NCBI GenBank assembly: GCA_040905365.1
Contig: JBBDRQ010000034.1
Span: 1-64,000 of the forward strand
DNA: 64,000 bases
DNA from: JAHWKV01 sp040905365
Lineage (GTDB): Bacteria; Actinomycetota; CADDZG01; JAHWKV01
Direction of reading: 5' to 3'
Each line of letters begins with the position of its first letter. The first letter of the stretch is position 1. Shown here piece by piece: positions 33,691 through 42,383 of this stretch. A model generated the notes under the pieces. That model worked only from the letters and a program-made list of their open reading frames with translations, had not been told where the DNA came from and ran no database searches. The translations under genes and the position numbers were made by a program.

Positions 33691-35469
33691 ATGTTGTGGA
33701 CGCGCCTCGCCAAGTTGTTGGGTTTGAAGGTTTCCCGCTTAGCCGCCTGGGCGGCGGGAGTCCTCGTCCTGGTGGCAAGCGCCTTTGCGTTGAAACCCAT
33801 ATTCGACCTCGACTCCTTTACGGCAACCTGGGAGGCCGCCCTAGCCCACCCCCTTTCCCTCGTACTGGTCAGCGCGACCTATTTCACGGCATTCGCTCTG
33901 CGCGCCGCTATGTGGCGCCGCGTCCTGCCCGAGCTGAGCTTCGGCCACGCCCTGGCTTCCATCCACCTGTCTATCGCGGGAAACCATTTGCTCCCTGTGC
34001 GCCTGGGCGAGGCCCTGAGGGTCACCAGCGCCGTAAAACGAACCCCCGTCGGACCCAAGGAAGCACTTGCATCCACCGTCACTCTGCGGGCCGCAGACAC
34101 CTTGGGATTGACTCTGCTGCTGGCCGCGCTGGCTCCGGTCTTCATCGGATCCACGGCCACCGCCACGGCTCCGTTTGTTGCGCTGGCCGCGGCAGCCGGC
34201 GTGGTTGCGGCCGCGGGAGTTGTTTGGATGGGTAGGCTGCGGCGGACGATGGCGCAAAAGATTCGTATGCCCAACCTCGGCGTGGCCGTCGGGGCAGTCG
34301 TCGCCTGGATACTGGAGTCGGCGGTCATCTGGCAGGCCTGCCGGTGGGCAGGCCTGGAGATCTCGGCTACCGAAGCGGTGCTAGTCACGGCGGCCACCAT
34401 CCTCTCTCAGGTGGTCGCGGTGGCTCCCGGAGGCTTCGGCACTTACGAGGGCGCCGCCACCGGAGTTTTGGTTGCGCTGGGCGCCCCCGCCGGACCGGCT
34501 CTGAGCGCTGCACTGGCCTCGCATGCGCTAAAGACTCTCTACGCGCTGGCGGCCGGCGCGGCCGGATTCTTCTATCCGGCGCCGGGCCTTGCCGGCAGGC
34601 TCCGCCTGGCTCACAAACCCCCGCGGTTGCGGCCGCAGCCTTTGCCGGCTGCCGATCCGGTCCGGCCGGTCGTCCTTTTCCTGCCCGCTCTCAACGAAGC
34701 CCTCAACCTGCCCCACGTACTCGAACGTCTACCGGCTAAGGTCATGGGGCACCCGGTGCGGTGCCTGGTCGTTGACGACGGATCCAGCGACGACACCGCC
34801 GCCGTGGCGCGGCGAGGCGGGGCGCGCGTCGTGTCCCACCCGGCAACCCTGGGACTGGGCGCCGCGGTGCGAACCGGCCTAGCCAAAGCTTTGGAGATGG
34901 ATGCGGCCGTCGTCGCGTTTTGCGATGCGGACGGCGAGTATGACCCTGCGGAGCTGCACGCCCTGGTTCACCCGATCCTGGAAGGGCGGACGGACTTCGT
35001 GTCGGGTTCCCGTTTTGCCGGAGGCAGCAGGCGAATGAAAGCCCACCGGATGCTCGGCAACCGGCTGCTGTCGATTGCGCTCTCGGCGTGTGCCCGCCGG
35101 TGGATCTCGGACGGTCAAAGCGGCTATCGGGCCTTCTCCTCGCACGCAGCGGGCCAAGCCGAGCTGGTCCACGACTACAACTACGCGCAAGTTCTCACGC
35201 TGGATCTGCTGGCCAAGGGCTTCGTGTACGCAGAGGTTCCGATCTCATACCGGTTCCGGACCCGGGGCCGCTCGTTCGTAAGGCTCCTCCCCTACCTTCG
35301 AGCCGTGGTGCCGTCGGTCTACCGAGAGCTCAACGGTGCCGATGGCTTTGCCGCCGTGCCCGCTTGCGTAGCGCCGCTTACGAAAGGGTCGAAGTCGGGC
35401 GATCATGATCTTCAACAGCCGGAGGCTGTTGCGATCGGCCGACCAGACCGTGCTGTTACAAGAAGTTAA
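33691..35469 (+). CDS. flippase-like (UPF0104/LPG-synthase TM) - glycosyltransferase 2 fusion
   Basis: A 592-aa two-part protein. Residues about 15-310 contain eight or so membrane helices of the UPF0104 / lysylphosphatidylglycerol-synthase transmembrane family, with LLPVRLGEALRVTSAVKRTP and the hallmark APGGFGTYEGAATGVLVALG. Residues about 325-560 form a GT-A glycosyltransferase 2 domain with FLPALNEALNLPHVLERLP, VVDDGSSDDTAAVARRGGAR and the DxD in FCDADGEYDP. It probably makes and moves a lipid-linked sugar at the membrane. The last 14 nt overlap the convergent anti-sigma gene. Confidence 0.85.
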   Translation: MLWTRLAKLLGLKVSRLAAWAAGVLVLVASAFALKPIFDLDSFTATWEAALAHPLSLVLVSATYFTAFALRAAMWRRVLPELSFGHALASIHLSIAGNHLLPVRLGEALRVTSAVKRTPVGPKEALASTVTLRAADTLGLTLLLAALAPVFIGSTATATAPFVALAAAAGVVAAAGVVWMGRLRRTMAQKIRMPNLGVAVGAVVAWILESAVIWQACRWAGLEISATEAVLVTAATILSQVVAVAPGGFGTYEGAATGVLVALGAPAGPALSAALASHALKTLYALAAGAAGFFYPAPGLAGRLRLAHKPPRLRPQPLPAADPVRPVVLFLPALNEALNLPHVLERLPAKVMGHPVRCLVVDDGSSDDTAAVARRGGARVVSHPATLGLGAAVRTGLAKALEMDAAVVAFCDADGEYDPAELHALVHPILEGRTDFVSGSRFAGGSRRMKAHRMLGNRLLSIALSACARRWISDGQSGYRAFSSHAAGQAELVHDYNYAQVLTLDLLAKGFVYAEVPISYRFRTRGRSFVRLLPYLRAVVPSVYRELNGADGFAAVPACVAPLTKGSKSGDHDLQQPEAVAIGRPDRAVTRS

Positions 35470-35887
35470 CTAGAGGGTTACCCGCGGCGTGCCTAGGATC
35501 CACGTCGAGCTCCAACCAGACCACCTTGCCGACGTCCTCCCGCTTGGTGCCCCACCGATCGGCCAGGGAGTCCACAATCTGCATCCCCCTGCCGGTCGTG
35601 GCGGTTGTTGAGTAACGTTGGACTCTCGGCTCGGCGCTGCTGCCGTCGCGCACCTCGACCCGCAGCCGGCGCGAGTCAAAAAGCAGTTTGAGATGAGCCT
35701 CAGTGCCGCCGTGCACAACCGCGTTGGTAACCAGTTCGGTCACCAACAGATTTAGGGAGTCGGTCAGCTGGGGCACGTGCCACTGAGCCAGCCGCGATTC
35801 GGTGAACCGGCGCGCCGAAGCCAAGGCCGCGGCTTGGGCGGGCAGTCTCAGATCAGCCCGAAACCTAAAGTGAGAACAACCAGACAT
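35456..35887 (-). CDS. RsbW/SpoIIAB-like anti-sigma ATPase (HATPase_c_2)
   Basis: A 143-aa GHKL ATP-binding protein. The N-box is LVTELVTNAVVHG, the G1 box VEVRDGSSAEP and the G2 box GRGMQIVDSLADRWG. Such single-domain proteins in actinobacteria act as serine kinases or anti-sigma partners in stress or developmental switching. No sigma factor or anti-anti-sigma gene is adjacent, so the partner is unknown. It ends within the last codons of the convergent fusion gene. Confidence 0.88.
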   Translation of the reverse strand: MSGCSHFRFRADLRLPAQAAALASARRFTESRLAQWHVPQLTDSLNLLVTELVTNAVVHGGTEAHLKLLFDSRRLRVEVRDGSSAEPRVQRYSTTATTGRGMQIVDSLADRWGTKREDVGKVVWLELDVDPRHAAGNPLVNFL

Positions 35888-35894
35888 CTCTGGC

Positions 35895-37307
35895 TTAATC
35901 CTCTACGACATGGTCGGCAAATCCTTGCAGCGAGGCCGCCCATGCCGACGAATCGAAGTCTCCGGAGGAACCCAGCGCCTCGGCGGCAGCCCAGCCCATC
36001 TCCAGCGCGTGGTGGGAGTTATTGTGCACGAAGCCTCCGTGGCGGCCAAAACTGAGCAAACCCGGTATCGAATCTACCCACTCGGCCAGGGTCGTGAAAC
36101 TCTCTTCGTAATCCAGGTCGTAGACGGGGTAGGCGGAAGGCACCCGTTTCACGTGAACGAACTCGGGCCTCGGCGACGGCAGCTGCATCCGTCTCAAGGT
36201 ATCGAGCACGATCTCGCCCAGGGCGTCCTCCGTCTCCCCCCAAATGGGTTCACCCACAAAACAGGGTAACTCCGCGCACAGGACCGTTCGATCCGGCGGC
36301 TCGGCAGCCCTGCGGTAGTTCTTGGGCTCCGAGATGCGCGTGACCGGCGTGGAAGGGCCCGGCAGATAGTGGGCATCGTAGCCCGTGAACCGATCTGTGT
36401 TCAGCACGAGGTAGACCAGCAGCATCGCTCGGGTGCGCAGCTTCCCGGCCGCCTCAAGCACCCCGGCCGGTGGGGGCGGATCTGCCATTTGCGCCAGCAA
36501 CGGCATCGGGACCGTGGACCAGACCTGCGGTGCGCTTACTGCCTCACCGGAACCGAGGAGCACCCGCAGGCCTTTGCTGTGGCTTTCGACCGATCGGACC
36601 GCCGATCCGAGCCGAAGGTCTCCCCCCTTCTCCAAAAACCCGCCGGCCAGGGCTTCCCAGATCTGCCCGAAACCCCGTCTCGGGTAATAGAAGAGGCCGG
36701 CGGTCTCCGAGCGTGCGGCCACCCTACGCAGGAGCTTGCTTGCGGCGTTGCCGCTCACCCTCCGGCGTGCCTGCTCCGGATGGATCGCCTCAGGCTCCAG
36801 GCCCCACAGCTTACGGGCGTACGGAAAGTAGAAGCGCTCGGACATAGTCGGGCCCAAACTCGCCTCAAGTACGCCGGCAAAGGTCTCCGAGGCCGGGCTT
36901 CTCGACCACGCCATAACCGCGTCCCGGCCGGCGGCCAGGGCAAAACTCGGCGGCAGGTTTTTGATCAGATTCCCGAACTGCAGGGGAAATTTTATCCAGC
37001 GGCCCTCGAGGTAGATGCGGCCGTTGCGCCGGCGCTCCTGCAGGTCCGCGCCCATCAGTGACTTCAACTCGTCGAGGATGTGTGGAGGCGTTGCCTGGTG
37101 CAACCGGTGCGATCCGTGGTCTACACGGATGCCGGACACCTCGAAGCTGGCGGCCAGACCCCCGACGCCGTCGGCACGCTCGAAAACCATGACTTTGCGG
37201 CCGGCGGCAGCGGCCTTGTAGGCCGCGCCCAGCCCCGCCGGGCCGGCCCCCAGGACGATTACGTCGGCGCTCGACTCAGCCTCCCCATCGAATGATACTT
37301 TTGACAT
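35895..37307 (-). CDS. FAD-dependent amine oxidase/protoporphyrinogen-oxidase-like protein
   Basis: A 470-aa flavoprotein from the ATG at 37307 (GGAG just upstream); longer in-frame extensions would run into the gltB leader and are rejected. It has the dinucleotide fold VIVLGAGPAGLGAAYKAAAA, the second FAD strand VMVFERADGVGGLAASF and the C-terminal FAD-contacting segment FGRHGGFVHNNSHHALEMG. Middle features such as PYARKLWGLEPEAIHPEQA are shared with PPO-like and UDP-galactopyranose-mutase-like proteins. The substrate is not predictable. It lies next to a glycosyltransferase fusion, which may hint at glycan or lipid chemistry. Confidence 0.8.
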   Translation of the reverse strand: MSKVSFDGEAESSADVIVLGAGPAGLGAAYKAAAAGRKVMVFERADGVGGLAASFEVSGIRVDHGSHRLHQATPPHILDELKSLMGADLQERRRNGRIYLEGRWIKFPLQFGNLIKNLPPSFALAAGRDAVMAWSRSPASETFAGVLEASLGPTMSERFYFPYARKLWGLEPEAIHPEQARRRVSGNAASKLLRRVAARSETAGLFYYPRRGFGQIWEALAGGFLEKGGDLRLGSAVRSVESHSKGLRVLLGSGEAVSAPQVWSTVPMPLLAQMADPPPPAGVLEAAGKLRTRAMLLVYLVLNTDRFTGYDAHYLPGPSTPVTRISEPKNYRRAAEPPDRTVLCAELPCFVGEPIWGETEDALGEIVLDTLRRMQLPSPRPEFVHVKRVPSAYPVYDLDYEESFTTLAEWVDSIPGLLSFGRHGGFVHNNSHHALEMGWAAAEALGSSGDFDSSAWAASLQGFADHVVED

Positions 37308-37329
37308 ACGCTCCAATTCTCGGCAAACT
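37301..37329 (+). promoter_or_regulatory. putative promoter of the gltB leader
   Basis: A consensus -35, TTGACA (37301-37306), is followed after exactly 17 bp by CAAACT (37324-37329), a weak -10. Transcription would start near 37335, at the ATG of a short leader ORF. The -35 overlaps the start codon of the divergent flavoprotein gene. Confidence 0.45.
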
Positions 37330-37334
37330 TGATA

Positions 37335-37414
37335 TGAAGAACCGTGACGGTCAGCCGATTCTAGGGGACCGGGAATCCGACGGTTCCAAGGAATTAAATA
37401 TTGAGTACTTTTGA
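37335..37414 (+). CDS. putative 26-codon leader peptide upstream of gltB
   Basis: A short ORF opens with ATG at 37335, has no Shine-Dalgarno and would be leaderless from the promoter described. It ends with TGA at 37412-37414, six bases before a Rho-independent terminator. Three Glu codons fall in its last 14 sense positions (in ESDGSKELNIEYF) and one Gln earlier. The layout is that of ribosome-mediated transcription attenuation, here before a glutamate-synthesis gene. The leader RNA can also form GAACCGT (37339-37345) with ACGGTTC (37380-37386), and CGGTC with GACCG inside it. Translation is unproven. Confidence 0.45.
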
Positions 37415-37419
37415 GCAAC

Positions 37420-37450
37420 GGCGCTCGCGAGGTTTGCGAGCGCCTTTTTT
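37420..37450 (+). terminator. intrinsic terminator/attenuator in the gltB leader
   Basis: GGCGCTCGC pairs perfectly with GCGAGCGCC around a 7-nt loop and is followed by six T. The gene to the left is transcribed away, so on the plus strand this terminator can only act on transcripts entering gltB. That makes it a probable attenuator. Confidence 0.8.
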
Positions 37451-37512
37451 GTAGCAGGCACCCCGGCAACAGTGAGGGAAGCGGCTTTTGTTTGAGAACA
37501 AGGAGGATTCCA

Positions 37513-40500
37513 CTGAGAGAGAACTACGGCCTCTACGACCCCAGAAGAGAACGCGACGCCTGCGGCATCGGCTTTGTTGCCGACGTCGAAGGCAGGGCGA
37601 GCCGCTCCATTGTCGAATCGGCTCTGTACTCCCTGTGCCGGGTTAAGCACCGCGGAGCGGTCGCCGCGGACTCGATTTCCGGGGACGGCGCCGGAGTTCT
37701 ATTACCGCTTCCCCGCAAGTTCTTTGCAGCCAAGACCTCCAACCGGGTGGATGCGGAATTTATCGGTGTCGCCCAGATTTTTGTCTGGCCGCCCGAGCAG
37801 CAGCGCCACCAGCTGATAGTCAAGGAATCCTGCCAGCGGGAAGGCATTCACATTGTCGACTTCCGGTCGGTGCCCACCGACATGTCCCAGATCGGCGACC
37901 AGGCCAAGCGCATCAGCCCAGGCTTCGAGCAAGCCATCTTGCTGAAGCCGGTCGGGGTCGATGCCGCCGAAGCCGAGCGCAGATGCGTACGCGCCCGCAA
38001 GAGGGCTGAGAAGGCCTGCAGCGAAGCCGGCATCGAGATCTACTTCCCGTCGTTCTCGTTCCAGACCATTACCTACAAGGCTTTGGTCGTGGCCGACCAC
38101 CTCGGTGATTTTTATCAGGACCTGTCCGATGACCGTATGGACGCGCCGTTTGCGATCTTCCACCAACGCTTCTCCACCAATACCGAGCCCACCTGGGAAC
38201 GGGCCCAGCCATTTAGGCAAAGCTGCCACAACGGCGAGATCAACACCATTGCGGGCAACATCAACCGCATGCGGGCTCGTGAAGGGCGGCTGGGTAAACG
38301 CAACCTGCTCGAGGAAGAGCTACTGCGGCCCATCATCGACGAGAACGGATCCGACTCGTCGATGTTCGACAACGCGCTCGAGCTGCTGAACCGGGAAGGC
38401 CGCGGAGTTACCCACGCCATGGCGATGTTGGTGCCGGCTGCCTGGGAGAACCATGAGGACATCGACGGCGACGTACGCGATTTCTACCGCTACCACGGAT
38501 GCCTGATGGAGGCGTGGGACGGCCCGGCCGGCGTCATCTTTACCGACGGCCTGCGGGTAGGCGCTTCTTTGGACCGCAACGGCTTGCGCCCGCTGCGCTA
38601 CTCGGTTTGCGAGGACGGCTTCATCACCTGCTCCTCCGAAGCCGGGTCCATCTACACCCGCGGCCACGGCACTGTTAAGCGAGGCAAGCTTGGTCCCGGG
38701 CAGATGATCTGCGTCGACCCTGCCGACGGAGGCTTCCAAGCCAATCCGGTCAAGGATCACCTGGCCAAATTGCAGCCCTACGGGAAGTGGGTAGCCGAAC
38801 ACCTCACGCCGTCACCGATGGCTCTGCCCGAACCGGAAGTTCCCGAGGACCTGCTGACCCGGCAGTTGGCTTTTGGCTACACGCGCGAGGAATTCACCAC
38901 GATCATGCGGCCCATGGCCACCACGGGCCACGAGCCTACCTCCTCGATGGGCGACGACACTTCCCCGGCGGTGCTTTCCGAGTTCAACCGGCCGCTGTAC
39001 AACTATTTCAAGCAACGCTTCGCGCAGGTGACCAACCCGGCGATCGACCACATGCGGGAGCGCTCGGTCATGAGCGTCCGCACGCTGCTGGGTCCGCATG
39101 ACCCGGTTCTTTGGGAGCGTCCTGAAGGCGCGTCGCTGCTGGAGCTCGACAGCTTCTTCCTGTTCAAGCCAATCGGCGGATACCACCTGGACGCTACCTT
39201 CGAGGTGTCGCAGGGACCCGAAGCGCTGGCCAACCGAATCGTGGAGCTGACCGAGGAAGCCGAACAGGCCGCACGCATCGGCAGCGGCATCCTTTTGATC
39301 TCCGACCGAAACATCGGACCCAACCGGGCGCCGATCCCCATGCTTCTTGCGGTCGGGGCGGTCCATCAGTCGCTGATGAGGTCCGGCGAAAGAACCCGTA
39401 CCTCCCTGGTTGCCGAGACTGACGAGGCGCGCGAGGTACACCACTTCGCCTGCCTGCTCGGCTACGGAGCCGACGCGATCTGCCCGCGACTGTCCCTGGA
39501 GTCCCTGGCCGACCTGGTGTCAAAGGGCCGCCTGGGGGAGGACATCCCCGCTAGTGAAGCTCTGATGCTGTTCAAGCAGGCGGTCGAGGAGGGTGTGTTG
39601 AAGATCATGTCCAAGATGGGCATCTCCACCACCGACTCGTACCGTGGGGCTCAAATCTTCGACGCCCTAGGCATCAGCCAGGGCGTCATCGACCTGGCCT
39701 TTACGGGCACCCCCTCCCCTCTTGACGGCATAGGGTTGTTTGAGATGGGCGAGGACGCCCTCAAGCGGCACAAGGTCGCCTACGGTTACCAGAGCAAGGC
39801 AAAGCTGCCCAACCCCGGATACCTCAAGCACCACGCCAAAGGCGAGTACCACGCCACCAACCCGAAGGTGGTAGACGCCCTGCACGAGGCGGTCAAAGAC
39901 GGCAACTGGGACTCGTACCAGAAGTTCGCCAACCTGGTCGACGAGCGCCCGGCCACCGAGCCGCGCGACCTGCTCAAGATGCTGCGGGCCGGCGAGCCGG
40001 TCCCGGTGGAGGAGGTCGAGCCCGTCGAATCCATCACAGCCCGCTTCTCGACCGGAGCCATCAGTCACGGCGCCATCGGGGCCGAGGCTCACGAGACCCT
40101 GGCCATCGCCCTCAACTCCATTGGAGGCTCCGCCAACAGCGGCGAGGGAGGCGAGGATCCTAGCCGATACCGCGATGAGCGCCGCTGCAAGGTCAAGCAG
40201 GTGGCATCGGGGCGCTTCGGCGTCACACCAGAGTACGCCTCCTTTGCCGAGGAGCTGCAGATCAAGATCGCCCAGGGCTCCAAACCCGGCGAAGGTGGCC
40301 AGCTGCCGGGTCACAAGGTCTCGGCAGAGATCGCCGCGCTTAGGCACACGCGGCCCGGCGTAGCGCTGATTTCTCCCCCGCCGCACCACGACATCTACTC
40401 GATCGAGGATCTGGCGCAGCTGATCTTCGACCTGAAGCAGGTCAACCCCAAGGCGAAGGTTTCTGTGAAGCTGGTTGCCGAGGCCGGAGTCGGCACCATC

Positions 40501-41892
40501 GCCGCCGGCGTGGCCAAGGCCCTGGCCGACGTGGTTCAGATATCCGGATGGGACGGCGGTACCGGCGCCAGTGCGCTGTCGAGCATCAAAAACGCCGGAT
40601 TGCCCTGGGAGCTGGGTATAGCCGAGACACAGCAGACCCTGATCCGCAACCACCTGAGGGACCGGGTACGCATTCGCGTCGACGGCGGCATGAAGAGCGG
40701 CCGGGACGTGATCATGGCTGCTCTGCTGGGGGCGGACGAGTACTCGTTCGGCACCTCGTTGCTGCTGGCCGAAGGCTGCATCATGGTGAGGGCCTGCCAT
40801 CGGGACACCTGCCCGGTAGGCATCGCCACCCAGCGGCGGGACCTGAGGGACAAGTTCACGGGTACTCCGGAGCAGGTGGCCCGCTATCTGCTGTTCGTAG
40901 CGGAGGAGACCCGCCGCATCCTCGCCTCGCTCGGCCTTCGCTCGATAGATGAGGCCATCGGGCGCATGGACCTGTTAGAGCCGAACCTGCTGGGCGCAAG
41001 AGCTCAGATGCTAAACCTAACTCCCATGATCACCATGGAGGAAGGCCAACGGCACTTCGTCGCCTCACACCCGATCCAGCAGCCGGCCTCGGAACTCGGT
41101 GACAAGGTGTACGACGACTGCATAGAAGCGGTCCTTGGAGGCAAGCATGTCGAGGTCGGCTACGCGATCCACAACAAGGATCGGACCATCGGTGCTCGGC
41201 TGGGCGGAGCCATAGCCCACGAGCACGGATCCGAGACGCCTCCCGGCACCGCCAAGGTGCTCTTTGACGGGGAAGCGGGACAGAGTTTCGGCGCTTTCCT
41301 CAGCGACGGCGTCGAGTTCGTGCTCTCAGGTGAGGCCAACGACTATGTCGGCAAGGGCATGGGCGGCGGCCGAATCGTCATCCGCCCCCCGGAGAACGAC
41401 GCCGGCGAACCTCACCTCATCGGCAACACCGTCCTGTACGGAGCTACCGGAGGAGAGATGTTCGTAGCCGGCCAGGCCGGGGAGCGCCTGTGCATACGCA
41501 ACTCAGGTGCCCTGGCCGTCGTCGAGGGCGCAGGAGATCACGCCTGCGAGTACATGACCGGCGGAACCGCGCTTATTCTCGGCCCGACGGGCTGGAACAT
41601 GGGCGCCGGCATGACCGGCGGCGAGGCCTACATCTACGATCCCGACGCCCACCTGCGAGCCAGGGTGAACCCGGAGTTGGTAGACCTGCACCGGCCCGAA
41701 GGCGAGTACCTGGACGCCTTGAAGAGCTTGGTGTCCACCCACGCGGAGCTGACCGGTTCGTCAATAGCCAAAGCGATCCTCGATGACTGGCAGAAGAAGT
41801 CCGGAAGCTTTTGGCGTGTGGCGCCCAAAGCCGAAGTGGCCCGAATTGAAAGCGCCCACGAAGGCTCCGTGGGCTCCAAGGCGGGAGCGTAG
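37513..41892 (+). CDS. gltB: glutamate synthase large subunit
   Basis: Transfers the amide of glutamine to 2-oxoglutarate (GOGAT). The protein is 1459 aa from a probable CTG start at 37513, six bases after a perfect AAGGAGG; the only standard in-frame upstream start (TTG 37411) would read through the attenuator. The N-terminus then matches family proteins, with nucleophile Cys17 in RDACGIGF after a short propeptide. The central and FMN domains include SGEGGEDPSRY and GGTGASALSS. The 3Fe-4S cysteines are in GCIMVRACHRDTCPVGIATQ. The C-terminal beta-helix has GGRIVIRPP and GGTALILGPTGWNMG. The small subunit gltD is not adjacent. Confidence 0.95.
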   Translation: MRENYGLYDPRRERDACGIGFVADVEGRASRSIVESALYSLCRVKHRGAVAADSISGDGAGVLLPLPRKFFAAKTSNRVDAEFIGVAQIFVWPPEQQRHQLIVKESCQREGIHIVDFRSVPTDMSQIGDQAKRISPGFEQAILLKPVGVDAAEAERRCVRARKRAEKACSEAGIEIYFPSFSFQTITYKALVVADHLGDFYQDLSDDRMDAPFAIFHQRFSTNTEPTWERAQPFRQSCHNGEINTIAGNINRMRAREGRLGKRNLLEEELLRPIIDENGSDSSMFDNALELLNREGRGVTHAMAMLVPAAWENHEDIDGDVRDFYRYHGCLMEAWDGPAGVIFTDGLRVGASLDRNGLRPLRYSVCEDGFITCSSEAGSIYTRGHGTVKRGKLGPGQMICVDPADGGFQANPVKDHLAKLQPYGKWVAEHLTPSPMALPEPEVPEDLLTRQLAFGYTREEFTTIMRPMATTGHEPTSSMGDDTSPAVLSEFNRPLYNYFKQRFAQVTNPAIDHMRERSVMSVRTLLGPHDPVLWERPEGASLLELDSFFLFKPIGGYHLDATFEVSQGPEALANRIVELTEEAEQAARIGSGILLISDRNIGPNRAPIPMLLAVGAVHQSLMRSGERTRTSLVAETDEAREVHHFACLLGYGADAICPRLSLESLADLVSKGRLGEDIPASEALMLFKQAVEEGVLKIMSKMGISTTDSYRGAQIFDALGISQGVIDLAFTGTPSPLDGIGLFEMGEDALKRHKVAYGYQSKAKLPNPGYLKHHAKGEYHATNPKVVDALHEAVKDGNWDSYQKFANLVDERPATEPRDLLKMLRAGEPVPVEEVEPVESITARFSTGAISHGAIGAEAHETLAIALNSIGGSANSGEGGEDPSRYRDERRCKVKQVASGRFGVTPEYASFAEELQIKIAQGSKPGEGGQLPGHKVSAEIAALRHTRPGVALISPPPHHDIYSIEDLAQLIFDLKQVNPKAKVSVKLVAEAGVGTIAAGVAKALADVVQISGWDGGTGASALSSIKNAGLPWELGIAETQQTLIRNHLRDRVRIRVDGGMKSGRDVIMAALLGADEYSFGTSLLLAEGCIMVRACHRDTCPVGIATQRRDLRDKFTGTPEQVARYLLFVAEETRRILASLGLRSIDEAIGRMDLLEPNLLGARAQMLNLTPMITMEEGQRHFVASHPIQQPASELGDKVYDDCIEAVLGGKHVEVGYAIHNKDRTIGARLGGAIAHEHGSETPPGTAKVLFDGEAGQSFGAFLSDGVEFVLSGEANDYVGKGMGGGRIVIRPPENDAGEPHLIGNTVLYGATGGEMFVAGQAGERLCIRNSGALAVVEGAGDHACEYMTGGTALILGPTGWNMGAGMTGGEAYIYDPDAHLRARVNPELVDLHRPEGEYLDALKSLVSTHAELTGSSIAKAILDDWQKKSGSFWRVAPKAEVARIESAHEGSVGSKAGA

Positions 41893-41900
41893 CCGCCAAC

Positions 41901-42320
41901 ATGCCGTCCGGCGACACTGCTGCCTCACGCCTCGCGGCGCTGAACGAAAGAGCCCGGGGCTCTTTGATGGAGAAGATGGGCCTGGAGTGGCTGCGGGCGG
42001 ATCCCCAGCAGGTGGTGGCGCGCATACCGGTCGAGGGCAACACCCAACCCCAAGGGCTGCTGCACGGAGGCGCGTCGGCCGTGCTGGCCGAATCCATCGC
42101 CTCAGTCGGCGCGTGGCTGGCCGACCCGACAAAGGTGGTCCTAGGGGTGGAGCTCAAGGTGAACCACATCCGCTCCGGCAAAGACGGATTCATAACCGGC
42201 GTCGGCACACCTTTGCACACCGGGTCCTTGCTGGCGGTGTGGCAGGTACGGATGACCGACGATCGGGACCGCCTCACGGCGTTCTCGACGTGCACGGTAG
42301 CCTTTCGAGAACCAAGGTAG
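41901..42320 (+). CDS. PaaI/MenI-type hotdog thioesterase
   Basis: A 139-aa acyl-CoA thioesterase of the hotdog fold, 8 nt after gltB. The catalytic-region signature is QGLLHGGASAVLAESIASVG, with the conserved HGG and the acidic residue on the following helix. Then LGVELKVNHIRSGKDGFITG, as in phenylacetyl-CoA and DHNA-CoA thioesterases. No pathway genes nearby fix the substrate. Confidence 0.87.
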   Translation: MPSGDTAASRLAALNERARGSLMEKMGLEWLRADPQQVVARIPVEGNTQPQGLLHGGASAVLAESIASVGAWLADPTKVVLGVELKVNHIRSGKDGFITGVGTPLHTGSLLAVWQVRMTDDRDRLTAFSTCTVAFREPR

Positions 42321-42383
42321 TCTCGCCTCATTAGCCGCTCCGCAGGGCCGTCGTAGGAGGCCCACCAGCCACCGAGGAGAGAC

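Noticed and set aside
37335..37450. Glutamine riboswitch (glnA or downstream-peptide type) before gltB
   Set aside because: The conserved loop sequences remembered for those classes are missing; a leader-ORF attenuator explains the layout better.
37308..37469. Upstream extension of the FAD amine oxidase through the gltB leader
   Set aside because: The dinucleotide-binding motif begins soon after the ATG at 37307, which has its own GGAG.
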